NCBI GenBank assembly: GCA_012927585.1 | Contig: JABBOY010000016.1 | Coordinates: forward strand, 186,001-250,000 | Source: Glaciimonas sp. | GTDB taxonomy: Bacteria > Pseudomonadota > Gammaproteobacteria > Burkholderiales > Burkholderiaceae_D | Reading direction: 5' to 3' | DNA: 64,000 bases | Program-made: the position numbers and the translations under genes | Notes under the pieces: model-generated | What the model saw: only the letters and a program-made list of their open reading frames with translations | Databases searched by the model: none | Told to the model about the DNA's origin: nothing | Shown: in pieces, positions 17,216 to 26,756 of the stretch | How positions within the stretch are numbered: position 1 is the first letter of the stretch | Layout: the number at the start of each line of letters is the position of its first letter

Positions 17216-18970
17216 ATGCGCATACTTTTTCTCACGCATAGTTTTAACAGCCTGACGCAACGGCTGTTCGTGGCGTTGCGCGGGTGCGGGCATCAGGTTT
17301 CGGTTGAGCTGGATATCGCAGATTCGGTCAGTGAGGAAGCGGTCGCATTGTTCAAGCCTGATCTCATCGTCGCGCCTTTTTTGAAACGCGCAATCCCTGC
17401 CTCTATTTGGCAGCGGCATGTGTGCCTGGTGGTGCATCCGGGTATTGTCGGCGACCGCGGCCCGTCGGCGCTCGACTGGGCCATCATCAACCGCGAATCC
17501 GAATGGGGCGTGACGGTATTGCAGGCCAATGCCGAAATGGATGCGGGCGATATCTGGGCTCAAGCATCCTTTCCGATGCGGATTGGCAAAAAAAGCAGCC
17601 TGTACCGCAATGAAGTGACTGCCGCTGCTGCGCGCGCCGTGCTGGAAACCGTGGAAAAATTCGCTATCGGCAAACGGCCCTTGCGGTTGGCAGAGGCGGT
17701 TGAAGCACGCGGCATCTTGCGTCCGTTGCTGCAGCAAATGCAGCGCTGCATCGATTGGCAACGGGATGATAGCGCTGCCATATTGTCAAAAATCAATAGT
17801 GCAGATAGCTTTCCCGGCGTGCTGGATAGCTTGTTCGATATGCCATGCCACCTATACGATGCTCATCCCGCTACGTCGGCGGCAGTGGCTGCTGTGGCAG
17901 GCGCACCTGGGGAAATCATAGCTCGGCGCGATCATGCAGTATTGCGCCGTACAAGCGACGGCGGCGTTTGGATAGGCCATGCGCGCCCGGTGCAAACGGC
18001 CGACGATGCCGGCAAACCGTTCAAGTTACCGGTTGCGGACTGGTTCGCGGTGCAAGTTGCGCAATTGCCGGAACTGCCGGCAGCGCTGATGCGGCCCGTC
18101 GACGAGTGGGGCGAATTGCGCTACTGGGAAGAAGGTGCGGTGGGTTTCCTGTCGTTCGATTTTTACAATGGCGCGATGTCCACCGGGCAATGCCAGCGCT
18201 TGCGAGCCGCCGTGCAACTCGCCAAGCAGCGCCCGACGCGTGTACTGGTATTGTTGGGCGGCGAGGATTTTTTCAGCAATGGCCTACACTTGAACCGCAT
18301 TGAAGCGACTGCACATCGCCCCTCCGAAAGTGCGGCAGACGAATCGTGGAATAACATCAACGCAATGGATGACCTGGCACTGGAAATTCTCACTGCCACT
18401 GATCACCTCACGGTGTCGGCTTTGCGCGGCAATGCAGGCGCGGGCGGCGCTTTTCTGGCGCTAGCTGCCGATATTGTCTGGGCACACGAGAATGTATTGC
18501 TGAACCCACATTATAAAAACATGGGCAACCTGTATGGCTCGGAGTATTGGACTTATCTGTTGCCGCAGCGCGTGGGAACCGGAGCTGCGCGCGGCTTGAT
18601 GCAGAACCGGCATCCACTGGCGGCATCGGACGCAGTCCGCATGGGCTTGATCGATGCCGCATTTGGGCATGATGCGCATGCATTTTCCACCGAGGCAGGC
18701 ATTCGCGCCGTGGCCTTGGCGCAGTCGCACGATTTCGACGCGCGGCTTGCAACCAAGCGCGTCCGGCGTGAACAGGATGAAGCTGCCAAGCCCTTGCATT
18801 CATACCGCGAAGAAGAGTTGGTAAAAATGCATCGTAATTTTTATGGGTTCGACCCCAGTTATCATGTCGCGCGCTACCATTTTGTGCATAAAATGCCGCA
18901 TGCTTGGACCCCGCGCCATCTGGCTGTCCATCGTAACAATTTTTTGAGAGAGACTAACCCATCGCCATGA
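17216..18970 (+). CDS. hypX: HypX/HoxX, CO-ligand forming protein for aerobic maturation
   Basis: 584 residues with two domains. The N-terminal half resembles formyltransferases that use formyl-tetrahydrofolate (VVHPGIVGDRGPSALDWAI, MDAGDIWAQASFPM). The C-terminal half is enoyl-CoA hydratase/crotonase-like (VLLGGEDFFSNGLHLNRIE, LRGNAGAGGAFLALAADIVWA). HypX makes the CO ligand of the active site under aerobic conditions from a formyl group via formyl-CoA. It is found with oxygen-tolerant hydrogenases, in agreement with HoxK. It starts two bases after hypE and overlaps hoxA by ATGA. Confidence 0.93.
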   Translation: MRILFLTHSFNSLTQRLFVALRGCGHQVSVELDIADSVSEEAVALFKPDLIVAPFLKRAIPASIWQRHVCLVVHPGIVGDRGPSALDWAIINRESEWGVTVLQANAEMDAGDIWAQASFPMRIGKKSSLYRNEVTAAAARAVLETVEKFAIGKRPLRLAEAVEARGILRPLLQQMQRCIDWQRDDSAAILSKINSADSFPGVLDSLFDMPCHLYDAHPATSAAVAAVAGAPGEIIARRDHAVLRRTSDGGVWIGHARPVQTADDAGKPFKLPVADWFAVQVAQLPELPAALMRPVDEWGELRYWEEGAVGFLSFDFYNGAMSTGQCQRLRAAVQLAKQRPTRVLVLLGGEDFFSNGLHLNRIEATAHRPSESAADESWNNINAMDDLALEILTATDHLTVSALRGNAGAGGAFLALAADIVWAHENVLLNPHYKNMGNLYGSEYWTYLLPQRVGTGAARGLMQNRHPLAASDAVRMGLIDAAFGHDAHAFSTEAGIRAVALAQSHDFDARLATKRVRREQDEAAKPLHSYREEELVKMHRNFYGFDPSYHVARYHFVHKMPHAWTPRHLAVHRNNFLRETNPSP

Positions 18971-20442
18971 AAATTCCTGACGCAACCAGCTTGTCGACCA
19001 TTCTCGTTGTGGACGACGAAACGGGCTCGCAGGATGCGATTCGGCGTACCCTTGAAGAAGATTTCAATGTTTTGACGGCGAGTTCGGCGGACGAGGCACG
19101 GGTCTTGATGGAGCGCCATGAACTGGCCGTGATTTTGTGCGACCAGCGCATGCCGGGCACGACCGGCGTGCAGTTCCTCAAGGAAGTGCGGGAGTGCTGG
19201 CCGGATGTCGTGCGCATCATCATTTCAGGTTATACCGATGCCGAAGATATCATTGCCGGCATCAATGACGCAGGCATTTATCAATACGTGCTGAAGCCCT
19301 GGATGCCGGATCATCTGCTTGACTCCGTGCGCGGGGCGGTAGAGGCTCGCAGCCTGCAACTCGACATGCACCGTTTGGATATAGAACTGCGAACCAGTAC
19401 GTCGGTGCTGCGGGTGCGAACCGCGGAAAAGCAGACGCGGCTGAAGACGACTTTCGACTTCGCCCGTATCATACGTGTGGCCGGCAGTCCGATGGATGGC
19501 ATTTGTGAACTGGCCGCCCGCGTTGCGCGTTACGACCTGTCGGTATTGGTGCTGGGTGAATCGGGCAGCGGCAAAGAGTTGCTGGCGCGCGCGATGCACT
19601 ATGCCAGTCCACGCGCCGAGCGCGTGTTTGTGATGGAAAACTGCGGCGCGATATCGGATAACTTGCTCGAATCTGAATTGTTCGGCCATAAACGCGGTTC
19701 ATTTACCGGCGCCTATGAAGACCATATCGGGATTTTTCAGCGTGCTGATGGCGGCACAGTATTTCTGGATGAGATCGGTGATACCTCGTTCGCGTTTCAG
19801 GTCAAACTATTGCGCGTGTTGCAGGAAGGTGAAATTCGCCCGGTTGGCGCGACGCGAGCGGTTCGGATCAACGTACGCGTGATCGCCGCCACCCATCGCG
19901 ATCTGGAGCAGGAAGTTCATGCGGGTCGCTTCCGGCAGGATTTATATTATCGTCTGGCCGGCATGACATTGACGATGCCGCCGCTGCGTGAGCGTCCAAG
20001 CGATATTGTGCCGATCGCCGAGGCGCTACTGGCACAGGCTTCACAGGAGATGGGATTGCCGGCACGAAGCTTCGCGTCCGATGCAATGGCGAGCCTGATA
20101 ACATATCCATGGCCAGGGAATATTCGCGAACTGCGTAACGAAATTTATCGGGCAGTCGCCTTGACGCTGACTGAAAACACGCAAATCAGTGCACAGGCAT
20201 TCTCCAGCAAAGTGCTGCAAGGCCGGCCGGGAACGGCGGCCGGAGTGAATGGTGCAACAACCATGAACAGCATGCGGCAAACCGGCACCTTGCAGGAGCG
20301 GCTGGATGCGATTGAAGCGGCCATTCTGAAAGAAACGCTGCTGCGATTCCGTTGGAACAAGACGCACACCGCCAAGGAGCTGGGACTGTCGCGGGTCGGT
20401 TTACGGAACAAAATGGTACGTTTGGGACTGGAGAAAAAATGA
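18967..20442 (+). CDS. hoxA: Hydrogenase transcriptional activator HoxA (NtrC family)
   Basis: 491 residues. The receiver domain (1-120) has the acidic pair Asp16/Asp17, phospho-acceptor Asp59 (ILCDQRMPG) and Lys110. The AAA+ domain has Walker A GESGSGKE, the sigma-54 contact loop written GSFTGA rather than the usual GAFTGA, and Walker B GGTVFLDEIGD. A C-terminal Fis-type helix-turn-helix ends the protein (KTHTAKELGLSRVGLRNKM). It activates the sigma-54 promoter upstream of hoxK and probably that of hoxN. In R. eutropha HoxA is active when not phosphorylated. It is translationally coupled to hypX and hoxB. Confidence 0.95.
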   Translation: MKIPDATSLSTILVVDDETGSQDAIRRTLEEDFNVLTASSADEARVLMERHELAVILCDQRMPGTTGVQFLKEVRECWPDVVRIIISGYTDAEDIIAGINDAGIYQYVLKPWMPDHLLDSVRGAVEARSLQLDMHRLDIELRTSTSVLRVRTAEKQTRLKTTFDFARIIRVAGSPMDGICELAARVARYDLSVLVLGESGSGKELLARAMHYASPRAERVFVMENCGAISDNLLESELFGHKRGSFTGAYEDHIGIFQRADGGTVFLDEIGDTSFAFQVKLLRVLQEGEIRPVGATRAVRINVRVIAATHRDLEQEVHAGRFRQDLYYRLAGMTLTMPPLRERPSDIVPIAEALLAQASQEMGLPARSFASDAMASLITYPWPGNIRELRNEIYRAVALTLTENTQISAQAFSSKVLQGRPGTAAGVNGATTMNSMRQTGTLQERLDAIEAAILKETLLRFRWNKTHTAKELGLSRVGLRNKMVRLGLEKK

Positions 20443-21473
20443 TGTCCTCTGATGTGTCTTATATTAAACAAGCTGGTTTCAACGTGTTGTGGCTGCAGTC
20501 CGGCGGCTGCGGCGGCTGCAGTATGTCCTTGCTGTGTGCCGACACTCCGGATTTTTTCGGTGCGCTCAGCGATGCTGACATCAACCTGCTGTGGCATCCG
20601 TCACTGTCGATTGAGAGCGGTGCCGATGCATTGCACATTCTGCGTGCGTGCAGTGCCGGCGAGATTGTGCTGGATGCGCTCTGCGTGGAAGGATCGATGC
20701 TGCGTGGGCCGCGCGGCAGCGGCCGTTTTCACATGTTGGCCGGTAGCGGCAAACCGATGATCGAATGGGTGCAGGCGCTGGCCGCTGTGGCCGGTTACAC
20801 GGTGGCGGTCGGCACTTGTGCCGCGTATGGCGGCATTACGGCTGCGGGCGGCAATCCGACCGATGCCTGCGGCCTGCAATATGAAGGCGATCAGATCGGC
20901 GGGCTGCTGGGTGCAGCCTACCGCTCACGTACTGGCCTGCCGGTGATCAATGTTGCAGGGTGTCCGCCCCACCCGAACTGGGTGCTTGAAACTCTGATGG
21001 CACTCGCTTCCGACTTGTTTGATGCGACCCAGATGGATGCACTCGGGCGGCCGCGATTTTATGCAGATCACTTGGTGCATCACGGCTGCACTCGCAATGA
21101 GTTTTATGAGTTCAAGGCCAGCGCGAAAAAACCGTCCGACCTTGGCTGCATGATGGAACACATGGGCTGCAAGGGCACACAGGTGCATGCCGACTGCAAT
21201 ACGCGTCTGTGGAATGGTGACGGCTCATGTACGCGCGGCGGTTACGCTTGCATCAGTTGCACCGAGCCAGGGTTCGAAGAGCCCGGCCATTCGTTTCATG
21301 TCACACCAAAGATTGCCGGTATCCCGATCGGCCTGCCGACCGACATGCCGAAGGCCTGGTTTGTCGCGCTGGCGGCACTCTCGAAGTCCGCTACGCCCAA
21401 GCGCTTGCGAGAAAACGCGACAGCGGACCACCTGGTGGTGGTGCCGGCCATTCGCAAGACCCGATTGAAATGA
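20439..21473 (+). CDS. hoxB: Regulatory (H2-sensing) hydrogenase small subunit
   Basis: 344 residues, without any Tat signal, so it stays in the cytoplasm. Three FeS clusters are indicated by SGGCGGCSMSL and VGTCAAYGG with AGCPPHP (proximal), HHGCTRNEFYEF and CMMEHMGCKG, and CISCTEPGF. It lacks the supernumerary cysteines of HoxK. With HoxC it forms the group 2b sensor that detects H2 and signals to HoxJ. The ATG at 20439 overlaps the hoxA stop; a second ATG follows directly. Confidence 0.94.
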   Translation: MMSSDVSYIKQAGFNVLWLQSGGCGGCSMSLLCADTPDFFGALSDADINLLWHPSLSIESGADALHILRACSAGEIVLDALCVEGSMLRGPRGSGRFHMLAGSGKPMIEWVQALAAVAGYTVAVGTCAAYGGITAAGGNPTDACGLQYEGDQIGGLLGAAYRSRTGLPVINVAGCPPHPNWVLETLMALASDLFDATQMDALGRPRFYADHLVHHGCTRNEFYEFKASAKKPSDLGCMMEHMGCKGTQVHADCNTRLWNGDGSCTRGGYACISCTEPGFEEPGHSFHVTPKIAGIPIGLPTDMPKAWFVALAALSKSATPKRLRENATADHLVVVPAIRKTRLK

Positions 21474-21480
21474 GGCTGCC

Positions 21481-22941
21481 ATGACACGTTTGATTGTGGG
21501 CCCGTTTAATCGGGTTGAAGGCGATCTGGAAGTGCGTCTGGAAGTTATCGATGGCCGGGTGCAAAGCGCGCATGTAAATTCATCGATGTATCGAGGGTTT
21601 GAGCAGATTTTACTGAGAAAACCGGCGCTGGATGCGCTGATCTATGTGCCGCGTATCTGTGGTATTTGCTCGGTCTCGCAATCGGTAGCGGCTGCGCACG
21701 CGCTGGCCGATGCGATGGGCGTGACGCCGCCACCGAATGGTCTGCTGGCCACCAACCTGATGCTGGCTACTGAAAACATGGCGGATCATCTGACGCATTT
21801 TTACTTGTTCTTCATGCCCGACTTTGCGCGCGCTGCCTACGCGCAGCAGCCTTGGCATGCGACCGTACAGGACCGCTTTTCCGCACAACAGGGACGGCAC
21901 GCACGGTTGGCGCTTGCGGCCCACCAGCGTTGGTTTACGCTGCTCGGTACCCTGGGCGGAAAATGGCCACATACACAATCGATCCAGCCGGCCGGCTCGT
22001 CCCGCGCGATCGAAGCGGCGGAGCGGGTCCGCTTGCTGGCGCGTATCCGTGCCTTTCGTGCCTTTCTCGAACAGACGCTGTTCGGCGCGCAGCTGGAACG
22101 CATCTCCGCAATCGACAGCGAAGCGGCGCTGCGCGGATGGCATGCCGCTGCCGCGCCCGACAACGGAGACCTGCGCCTGTTTCTGACGCTGGCATGGCAA
22201 ATCGGACTTGATCGTATGGGCCCAGGCCCTGGGCTGTACATGTCGAACGGTTCGTATCCATTACCCGATGGCGAACTGACTTTTGCGCGCGGCGTATGGG
22301 ATGCCACGCACGAACAGGTACAGACGCTCGATCCCGCCGCGATCGGCGAAGACGCCACCCATGCTTGGCTGTCCGATGCCGGTGGGCCGCGTCATCCCGC
22401 CCAGGGCCTGACCTTGCCGGATATCAACAAGCCAGATGCCTATACATGGAACAAGGCACCCCGGTTTGACGGACGGGTGCTTGAGACCGGTGCGTTAGCA
22501 CGGCAACTGGTGAACAGACATCCGCTGGTGCGAGATGCGGTGATGCGCTGCGGCGGTACCGTTTATACGCGCGTGCTGGCGCGACTGCTTGAGCTGGCGC
22601 TGGTAGTGCCGGCAATGGAACAATGGATCAAGGCTTTGCGCACCGATGAGCCCTACTTTGTGCCGCAATCATTGCCCGACGATGCCGACGGTATGGGACT
22701 TACGGAGGCCGCGCGCGGCAGCCTGGGGCACTGGGTGGCGATCCGTAATGGGAAAATCACAAATTATCAGATTATTGCCCCTACATCCTGGAACTTCTCG
22801 CCACGTGATGCCCAGGGTGTCCCTGGTGCGTTGGAAGCGGCGTTGGTCGGTGCGACGGTGCTGCCGGGAGAAGATACGCCGGTGGCGGTACAGCATATCG
22901 TGCGCTCGTTTGATCCATGCATGGTATGTACCGTGCATTGA
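21481..22941 (+). CDS. hoxC: Regulatory (H2-sensing) hydrogenase large subunit
   Basis: 486 residues. The N-terminal ligand motif is RICGICSVSQ (Cys60, Ile62, Cys63, Gln67), numbering identical to R. eutropha HoxC. Phe110 is present in HFYLFFMPDF; Ile62 and Phe110 are the bulky residues that narrow the gas channel and make the sensor insensitive to oxygen. The protein ends DPCMVCTVH, without the extension that catalytic large subunits carry, so no protease step is needed. It begins 7 nt after hoxB. Confidence 0.95.
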   Translation: MTRLIVGPFNRVEGDLEVRLEVIDGRVQSAHVNSSMYRGFEQILLRKPALDALIYVPRICGICSVSQSVAAAHALADAMGVTPPPNGLLATNLMLATENMADHLTHFYLFFMPDFARAAYAQQPWHATVQDRFSAQQGRHARLALAAHQRWFTLLGTLGGKWPHTQSIQPAGSSRAIEAAERVRLLARIRAFRAFLEQTLFGAQLERISAIDSEAALRGWHAAAAPDNGDLRLFLTLAWQIGLDRMGPGPGLYMSNGSYPLPDGELTFARGVWDATHEQVQTLDPAAIGEDATHAWLSDAGGPRHPAQGLTLPDINKPDAYTWNKAPRFDGRVLETGALARQLVNRHPLVRDAVMRCGGTVYTRVLARLLELALVVPAMEQWIKALRTDEPYFVPQSLPDDADGMGLTEAARGSLGHWVAIRNGKITNYQIIAPTSWNFSPRDAQGVPGALEAALVGATVLPGEDTPVAVQHIVRSFDPCMVCTVH

Positions 22942-23023
22942 TGGCTCCAATTGACTAGATGAATGATGGAGCGTTTAACGACTTTCACGGCAAAAACCTG
23001 AAATAACTTTTTCGAAAATCAGT

Positions 23024-24361
23024 ATGCCGCGCCGCAAATCCACTTCCCCTGAATCTGTACCAGACAGCCCAACTGCAACGCCTAGCCTGCTGCAAATAGA
23101 AGGCGTCGACGAAGCTACCTGGATGGATGTGATTCAGAAAATGGACGAGGTCTATTCGCAACTGGTAAACGACGAGATCGTACTGGAAGAAAAAAACGAG
23201 CAGCTTGAAAGTTCGCAGCAGTTCATCTTCAGCGTGCTGTCGGCCATGTCGGATGTGCTGGTCGCTTGCAATCTGGTTGGTGACATCGAAGAAACCAATA
23301 CCGCCCTGCGTGAACTGACCGATTTGGATGAAAACGCGCTACGTGGCATGTCGATCTATAAGTTGCTGGCCGATTCCGCCAGTATTGACCGCATTCGACG
23401 GGTCATCGAGCAAACTGCACCGCAGGGTGCCAGCGAGGTGATTGAACTCAACTTGATCGATCCGGCGCACGGCGATGTGCCGGTCGATGTGAAGTGTACG
23501 CAGCGACTGGATGGCACAGGAAAACATGCCGGTTACGTGTTCGTGGGACGCCCTATGGGGGAGCTCAAGCGGACCCAACAGCAACTGCTCCATTCGGAAA
23601 AAATGGCATCCCTCGGCCGTCTGGTCGCTGGAGTCGCGCACGAATTGAACAATCCCATCAGTTTCGTGCTTGGTAACGTCCATGCGCTCAAACGTTACAG
23701 CGAACGGCTGGCGTTGTACGTGGAGGCGCTACATGAAAGTGCGTCGAAAGAGGCACCAGTTGCCTTGCGTGAGAAGCTGCGTATCGATCACATCCTGCAC
23801 GATTTGCCATCTCTTATCGACGGCACGCTTGAAGGTGCTCAACGTACCACCGACATCGTCAATGGGCTAAAACGCTTTTCCGCCGTTGATCGTGAAGAAC
23901 GGATTAAGGTCGATCTGAACGGCGTCATTGAGCGCGCCATTCATTGGGTCAGCAAGGGTGCAGCACCTACATTTACAGTGCATTGGACGCCAGGTGGGGC
24001 ATTGAACGTGATGGGTAACGCAGGGAAATTGTTGCAAGTGTTGATGAACCTGATCGAAAATGCCTACGATGCGGCCACGGCCGTCAGCCTCGCCACGCCC
24101 CAACTATGGATTGCCGCGCAGACTGATGGCCACGTCGTGTCGCTATTCCTGCATGACAATGGCACTGGTATTTCGCCATATCATCTATCACGCATATTCG
24201 ATCCGTTTTTCACTACGAAACCGGTTGGCAAAGGAACTGGCCTAGGGCTTTCCATTAGCTACAGCATCATTGAACAGCACTCGGGCAAGCTGTACGCGCG
24301 TAACCATGCGGATGGCGGCGCGGAGTTCGTGATTGAACTCCCGTTGGTGACGCCACCATGA
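23024..24361 (+). CDS. hoxJ: Hydrogenase sensor histidine kinase HoxJ/HupT
   Basis: A 445-residue soluble kinase without transmembrane segments. An N-terminal coiled region (about 40-70) and a PAS domain (about 68-180) precede the H-box GVAHELNNPISF with phospho-acceptor His206. The ATPase domain has the N-box NLIENAYDAA, DNGTGISPYHLSRIFDPFF and the G-box GKGTGLGLS. In the absence of H2 the kinase keeps HoxA inactive by phosphorylation; H2-bound HoxBC releases it. It is the last gene of the hox cluster; no clear terminator follows before insertion-sequence remnants. Confidence 0.92.
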   Translation: MPRRKSTSPESVPDSPTATPSLLQIEGVDEATWMDVIQKMDEVYSQLVNDEIVLEEKNEQLESSQQFIFSVLSAMSDVLVACNLVGDIEETNTALRELTDLDENALRGMSIYKLLADSASIDRIRRVIEQTAPQGASEVIELNLIDPAHGDVPVDVKCTQRLDGTGKHAGYVFVGRPMGELKRTQQQLLHSEKMASLGRLVAGVAHELNNPISFVLGNVHALKRYSERLALYVEALHESASKEAPVALREKLRIDHILHDLPSLIDGTLEGAQRTTDIVNGLKRFSAVDREERIKVDLNGVIERAIHWVSKGAAPTFTVHWTPGGALNVMGNAGKLLQVLMNLIENAYDAATAVSLATPQLWIAAQTDGHVVSLFLHDNGTGISPYHLSRIFDPFFTTKPVGKGTGLGLSISYSIIEQHSGKLYARNHADGGAEFVIELPLVTPP

Positions 24362-24393
24362 ATCCCTGCTTCGTCACATAGGGGAATTATTCA

Positions 24394-24702
24394 GTAAGCG
24401 TCCGGTGCCACCACCAAGAGGGTTGATTGAACCTATGACGCGCGGAGAAATGGGAGTAGGTCGTCGATGTCGCTATTGCGGCAAGTTGGAAGTTTTTCTA
24501 GTGTGCTTTTGAACCAGGCATACCGATCAAGGCCATTCAGTTTGGCGGTACCAAGTAAGGATTGAATCGTGGCGGCGCGGCGTCCGGCACGTTCTGAGCC
24601 GGCGTATAACCAATTCTTCTTACCTATCGCAATCGGCCGGATCGTGTTTTCCACCGGATTGTTATCGATCGGCAAATTGCTGCTATCGGCATAGCGGATC
24701 AG
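24394..24702 (-). mobile_element. IS66-family remnant (right end and transposase 3' part)
   Basis: The leftmost bases GTAAGCG at 24394 match the GTAA start of IS66-family terminal inverted repeats. The transposase tail is read on the minus strand (next entry). The rest of the element is missing, the frame being closed by a stop near 24706 where similarity ends. Confidence 0.65.
24433..24702 (-). pseudogene. IS66 transposase (TnpC) C-terminal fragment
   Basis: About 90 codons reading RYADSSNLPIDNNPVENTI and continuing through KKNWLYAGSERAGRRAATIQ to EKLPTCRNSDIDDLLPF. This is the highly conserved end of the IS66 TnpC DDE domain and its C-terminal tail. A stop upstream and absence of the remaining 400 residues and of TnpA/TnpB show it is a dead fragment. 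It lies 70 bp after hoxJ, convergent with it. Confidence 0.85.
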
Positions 24703-24840
24703 CGCGGGTCAACTGCGTAGGTGTAGTCGAGCGCCCTGGCCGTGCCGCTGCCGAGCGCAACCGTTAGCCGGATTTGGTCAGCCATGCATGAAGGAATTCC
24801 AAGGCCGGCTGTGCCTCTGGCTGCCGTAACTGTTGGCGTG

Positions 24841-25257
24841 CATGTCCCATGGAAACTGCAGAAATAAGTGGCCACTGATCTGAAGCGAATTTATAGCGCC
24901 GCGACCATGGACGAGGCTGAACTCATGCTCGCTGAATTTAAAGAAAAATGGGACAAGGATTATCGATCGATCGGTCTTTCCTGGCGGAGAAACTGGATGC
25001 GGATCACGCCGTTCTTCGACTATCCACCGGGAATCCACAAAGTCATTTACACCACCAACGCCATCGAATCGATTAATATGAGCTTACGGAAAATCATCAA
25101 AAACCGCAGTTCATTTCCTACTGATGAAGCGCTCAGCAAGCTGTTTTATCTGGCCTTGAACAACATTAGTAAGAAATGGGCGATGCCGTTGCGGGACTGG
25201 AAAGGGGCACTGAACCGCTTCACAATTCAGTTCGAAGAGCGGATGACAACGGCTTAA
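24841..25257 (+). pseudogene. IS256-family (Mutator-type) transposase C-terminal fragment
   Basis: The frame reads HVPWKLQK, stop (24865-24867), VATDLKRIYSAATMDEAE and on to YTTNAIESINMSLRKIIKNR and FTIQFEERMTTA. This is the C-terminal third of an IS256 transposase, with the YTTNAIES box that follows the last catalytic acid. The N-terminal part with the first two catalytic aspartates is gone, and an in-frame stop interrupts the remainder. The sequence between this and the IS66 remnant is unassignable. Confidence 0.85.
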
Positions 25258-25293
25258 ACAAAATTCTGTTTACACAAAATCCCGGATACCCTC
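25165..25293 (+). repeat. IS256-type right end, copy 1 of a 129-bp direct repeat
   Basis: The last ~90 bp of the transposase gene plus the terminal region ending TTTACACAAAAT and GGATACCCTC. A second copy of equal length lies at 27373-27501 in the same orientation, with about a dozen substitutions. Confidence 0.75.
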
Positions 25294-25525
25294 TAAAAAA
25301 ACTAATCAATTAATGGCAATCCTCAAGGAATATTAAAGGCGGTTTCAATGTCCAGTTGCATACGATATAAAGAAATATGCTCAATCAAGCTTTGGCAGCT
25401 TGACTTTCGCTATTGTTGTCTCACAATTGACCCCATACTTGGCGCAGACCAGCCAAATGAACTAGCCCAATGATTAAACAAATTCCAGACGTGACTAGCC
25501 AGAATGTGTCGCTATGAGCAGTCCT

Positions 25526-26551
25526 TTACACGGATGTGTCGATATGGGAGTTAACAGACAAGAGGCTATGCACAACCCCTTTGTTGCTGGAATACGCGTC
25601 TGGCTTAGTGATGGACTGTAGTAGATGTCCGAGGCGTTCGATTGCCGCTTGGGGGGACTGGCTGCCGCCATTCAGATTTCCGTCTTTCTGCATTTGTACG
25701 ATGCCGGCTAATGCAGACATCCGATCCAGAGACTTCAAATTGGCTGCCGATCCTTGCAACAATGCAAACTTGTAGGCCGCCATCAATTGGTTTATGTCGC
25801 TTTTACTGAGGTGTTTTAGCGGCTGGTTGTCGGAATCTTGGGGCTTGCTTGGAACCCATTTTTCGCCCACGTAGGGATGGTCTATACGGTACAGGGCTTG
25901 GGTAAATCCTGCGTCCGTTGGGTGAACAGGCTCGGATGCTTTGCCGTCTGGAGATGGCTTGCCGCCGGAGGGTGAAAGGGCGGAAATAAATTTTTCCAGC
26001 GACTCAAAGTTGACGGCACGGACAGGATTTCTCTGCGGATTCAGCATGTAAGCCAAAAAGCCGGTATCCATGCTGGTTTCGTTAATAGCCTGACTGGTGA
26101 GCATGTGCTTGGCCAGTTCAGCGTCGTGGGTGTTGAATTTTCCCACCCACGCCCCGATTATTTCATTTGTATCACCACTTGTTTGCATATGGCGATAGAT
26201 AGAAAGATCGAAAGCCAAATTATCCACCTGCACGGGATCCATGCCATTGGAGGTAGCATATTCGTAGGCCCGCTCAATAAGTTTTCTATCCCCCATTCCC
26301 AGGAAGCTAGCACTATTGCCGCTTACGTCCTTGGTTGTCAGAGTAGTCATCACCGGCGGTTGCGCCTGCGGGTCTTTGGTGCGGAATAGTCGCAACAACA
26401 ACATCGCGTGTCCGCTGATTGTCAACGTGTCGCTACCGCTCTGTTTGGCCGGTTGGGTAATGGGATTTGCCGCCGTTGCCGTAGGTGCCATTTGCGTGGC
26501 GACTGTAGCTACGATTGGTGGGGATGGGCTGGATAAGCTAACGGCAATCAT
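25526..26551 (-). CDS. Orphan protein of unknown function (341 residues)
   Basis: I do not recognise this protein. The start at 26551 is supported by AAGGAGG six bases upstream; an in-frame codon ten residues earlier lacks this. The first 60 residues are Ser/Thr/Pro/Ala-rich without a clear signal peptide or membrane helix, then a mostly helical-looking middle (GDRKLIERAYEYATSNGMDP, LAKHMLTSQAINETSMDTG), a Pro/Ser/Gly-rich linker near residue 210 and a C-terminal helical part. It has the low-complexity N terminus often seen in secreted effectors, but that is only a suggestion. It is the only intact gene between the two IS256 ends, with attC sites behind its start. Confidence 0.7.
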   Translation of the reverse strand: MIAVSLSSPSPPIVATVATQMAPTATAANPITQPAKQSGSDTLTISGHAMLLLRLFRTKDPQAQPPVMTTLTTKDVSGNSASFLGMGDRKLIERAYEYATSNGMDPVQVDNLAFDLSIYRHMQTSGDTNEIIGAWVGKFNTHDAELAKHMLTSQAINETSMDTGFLAYMLNPQRNPVRAVNFESLEKFISALSPSGGKPSPDGKASEPVHPTDAGFTQALYRIDHPYVGEKWVPSKPQDSDNQPLKHLSKSDINQLMAAYKFALLQGSAANLKSLDRMSALAGIVQMQKDGNLNGGSQSPQAAIERLGHLLQSITKPDAYSSNKGVVHSLLSVNSHIDTSV

Positions 26552-26756
26552 GAATATCCTCCTTGGAATTGGTGATAACACCTCTTAATCAAGGGGTGAT
26601 GGTAGTGAAGATAGGAAATTCAAGCGCACAAGTCAATATATTTTCGGAGTCCATGCCCCGAGTCAAGCAGACTTTTTTGTCCGTGGCGGTTTTACGTTTC
26701 GCGGGGTAAAGTGGCGCTGGGGTTGGGCCGCAGTTCCACCAGTGTGCCCGTTTCCG

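Noticed and set aside
16319-17761. 480-codon antisense frame opposite hypE and hypX
   Set aside because: Codon-bias shadow of GC-rich genes; the plus strand carries clear HypE and HypX motifs.
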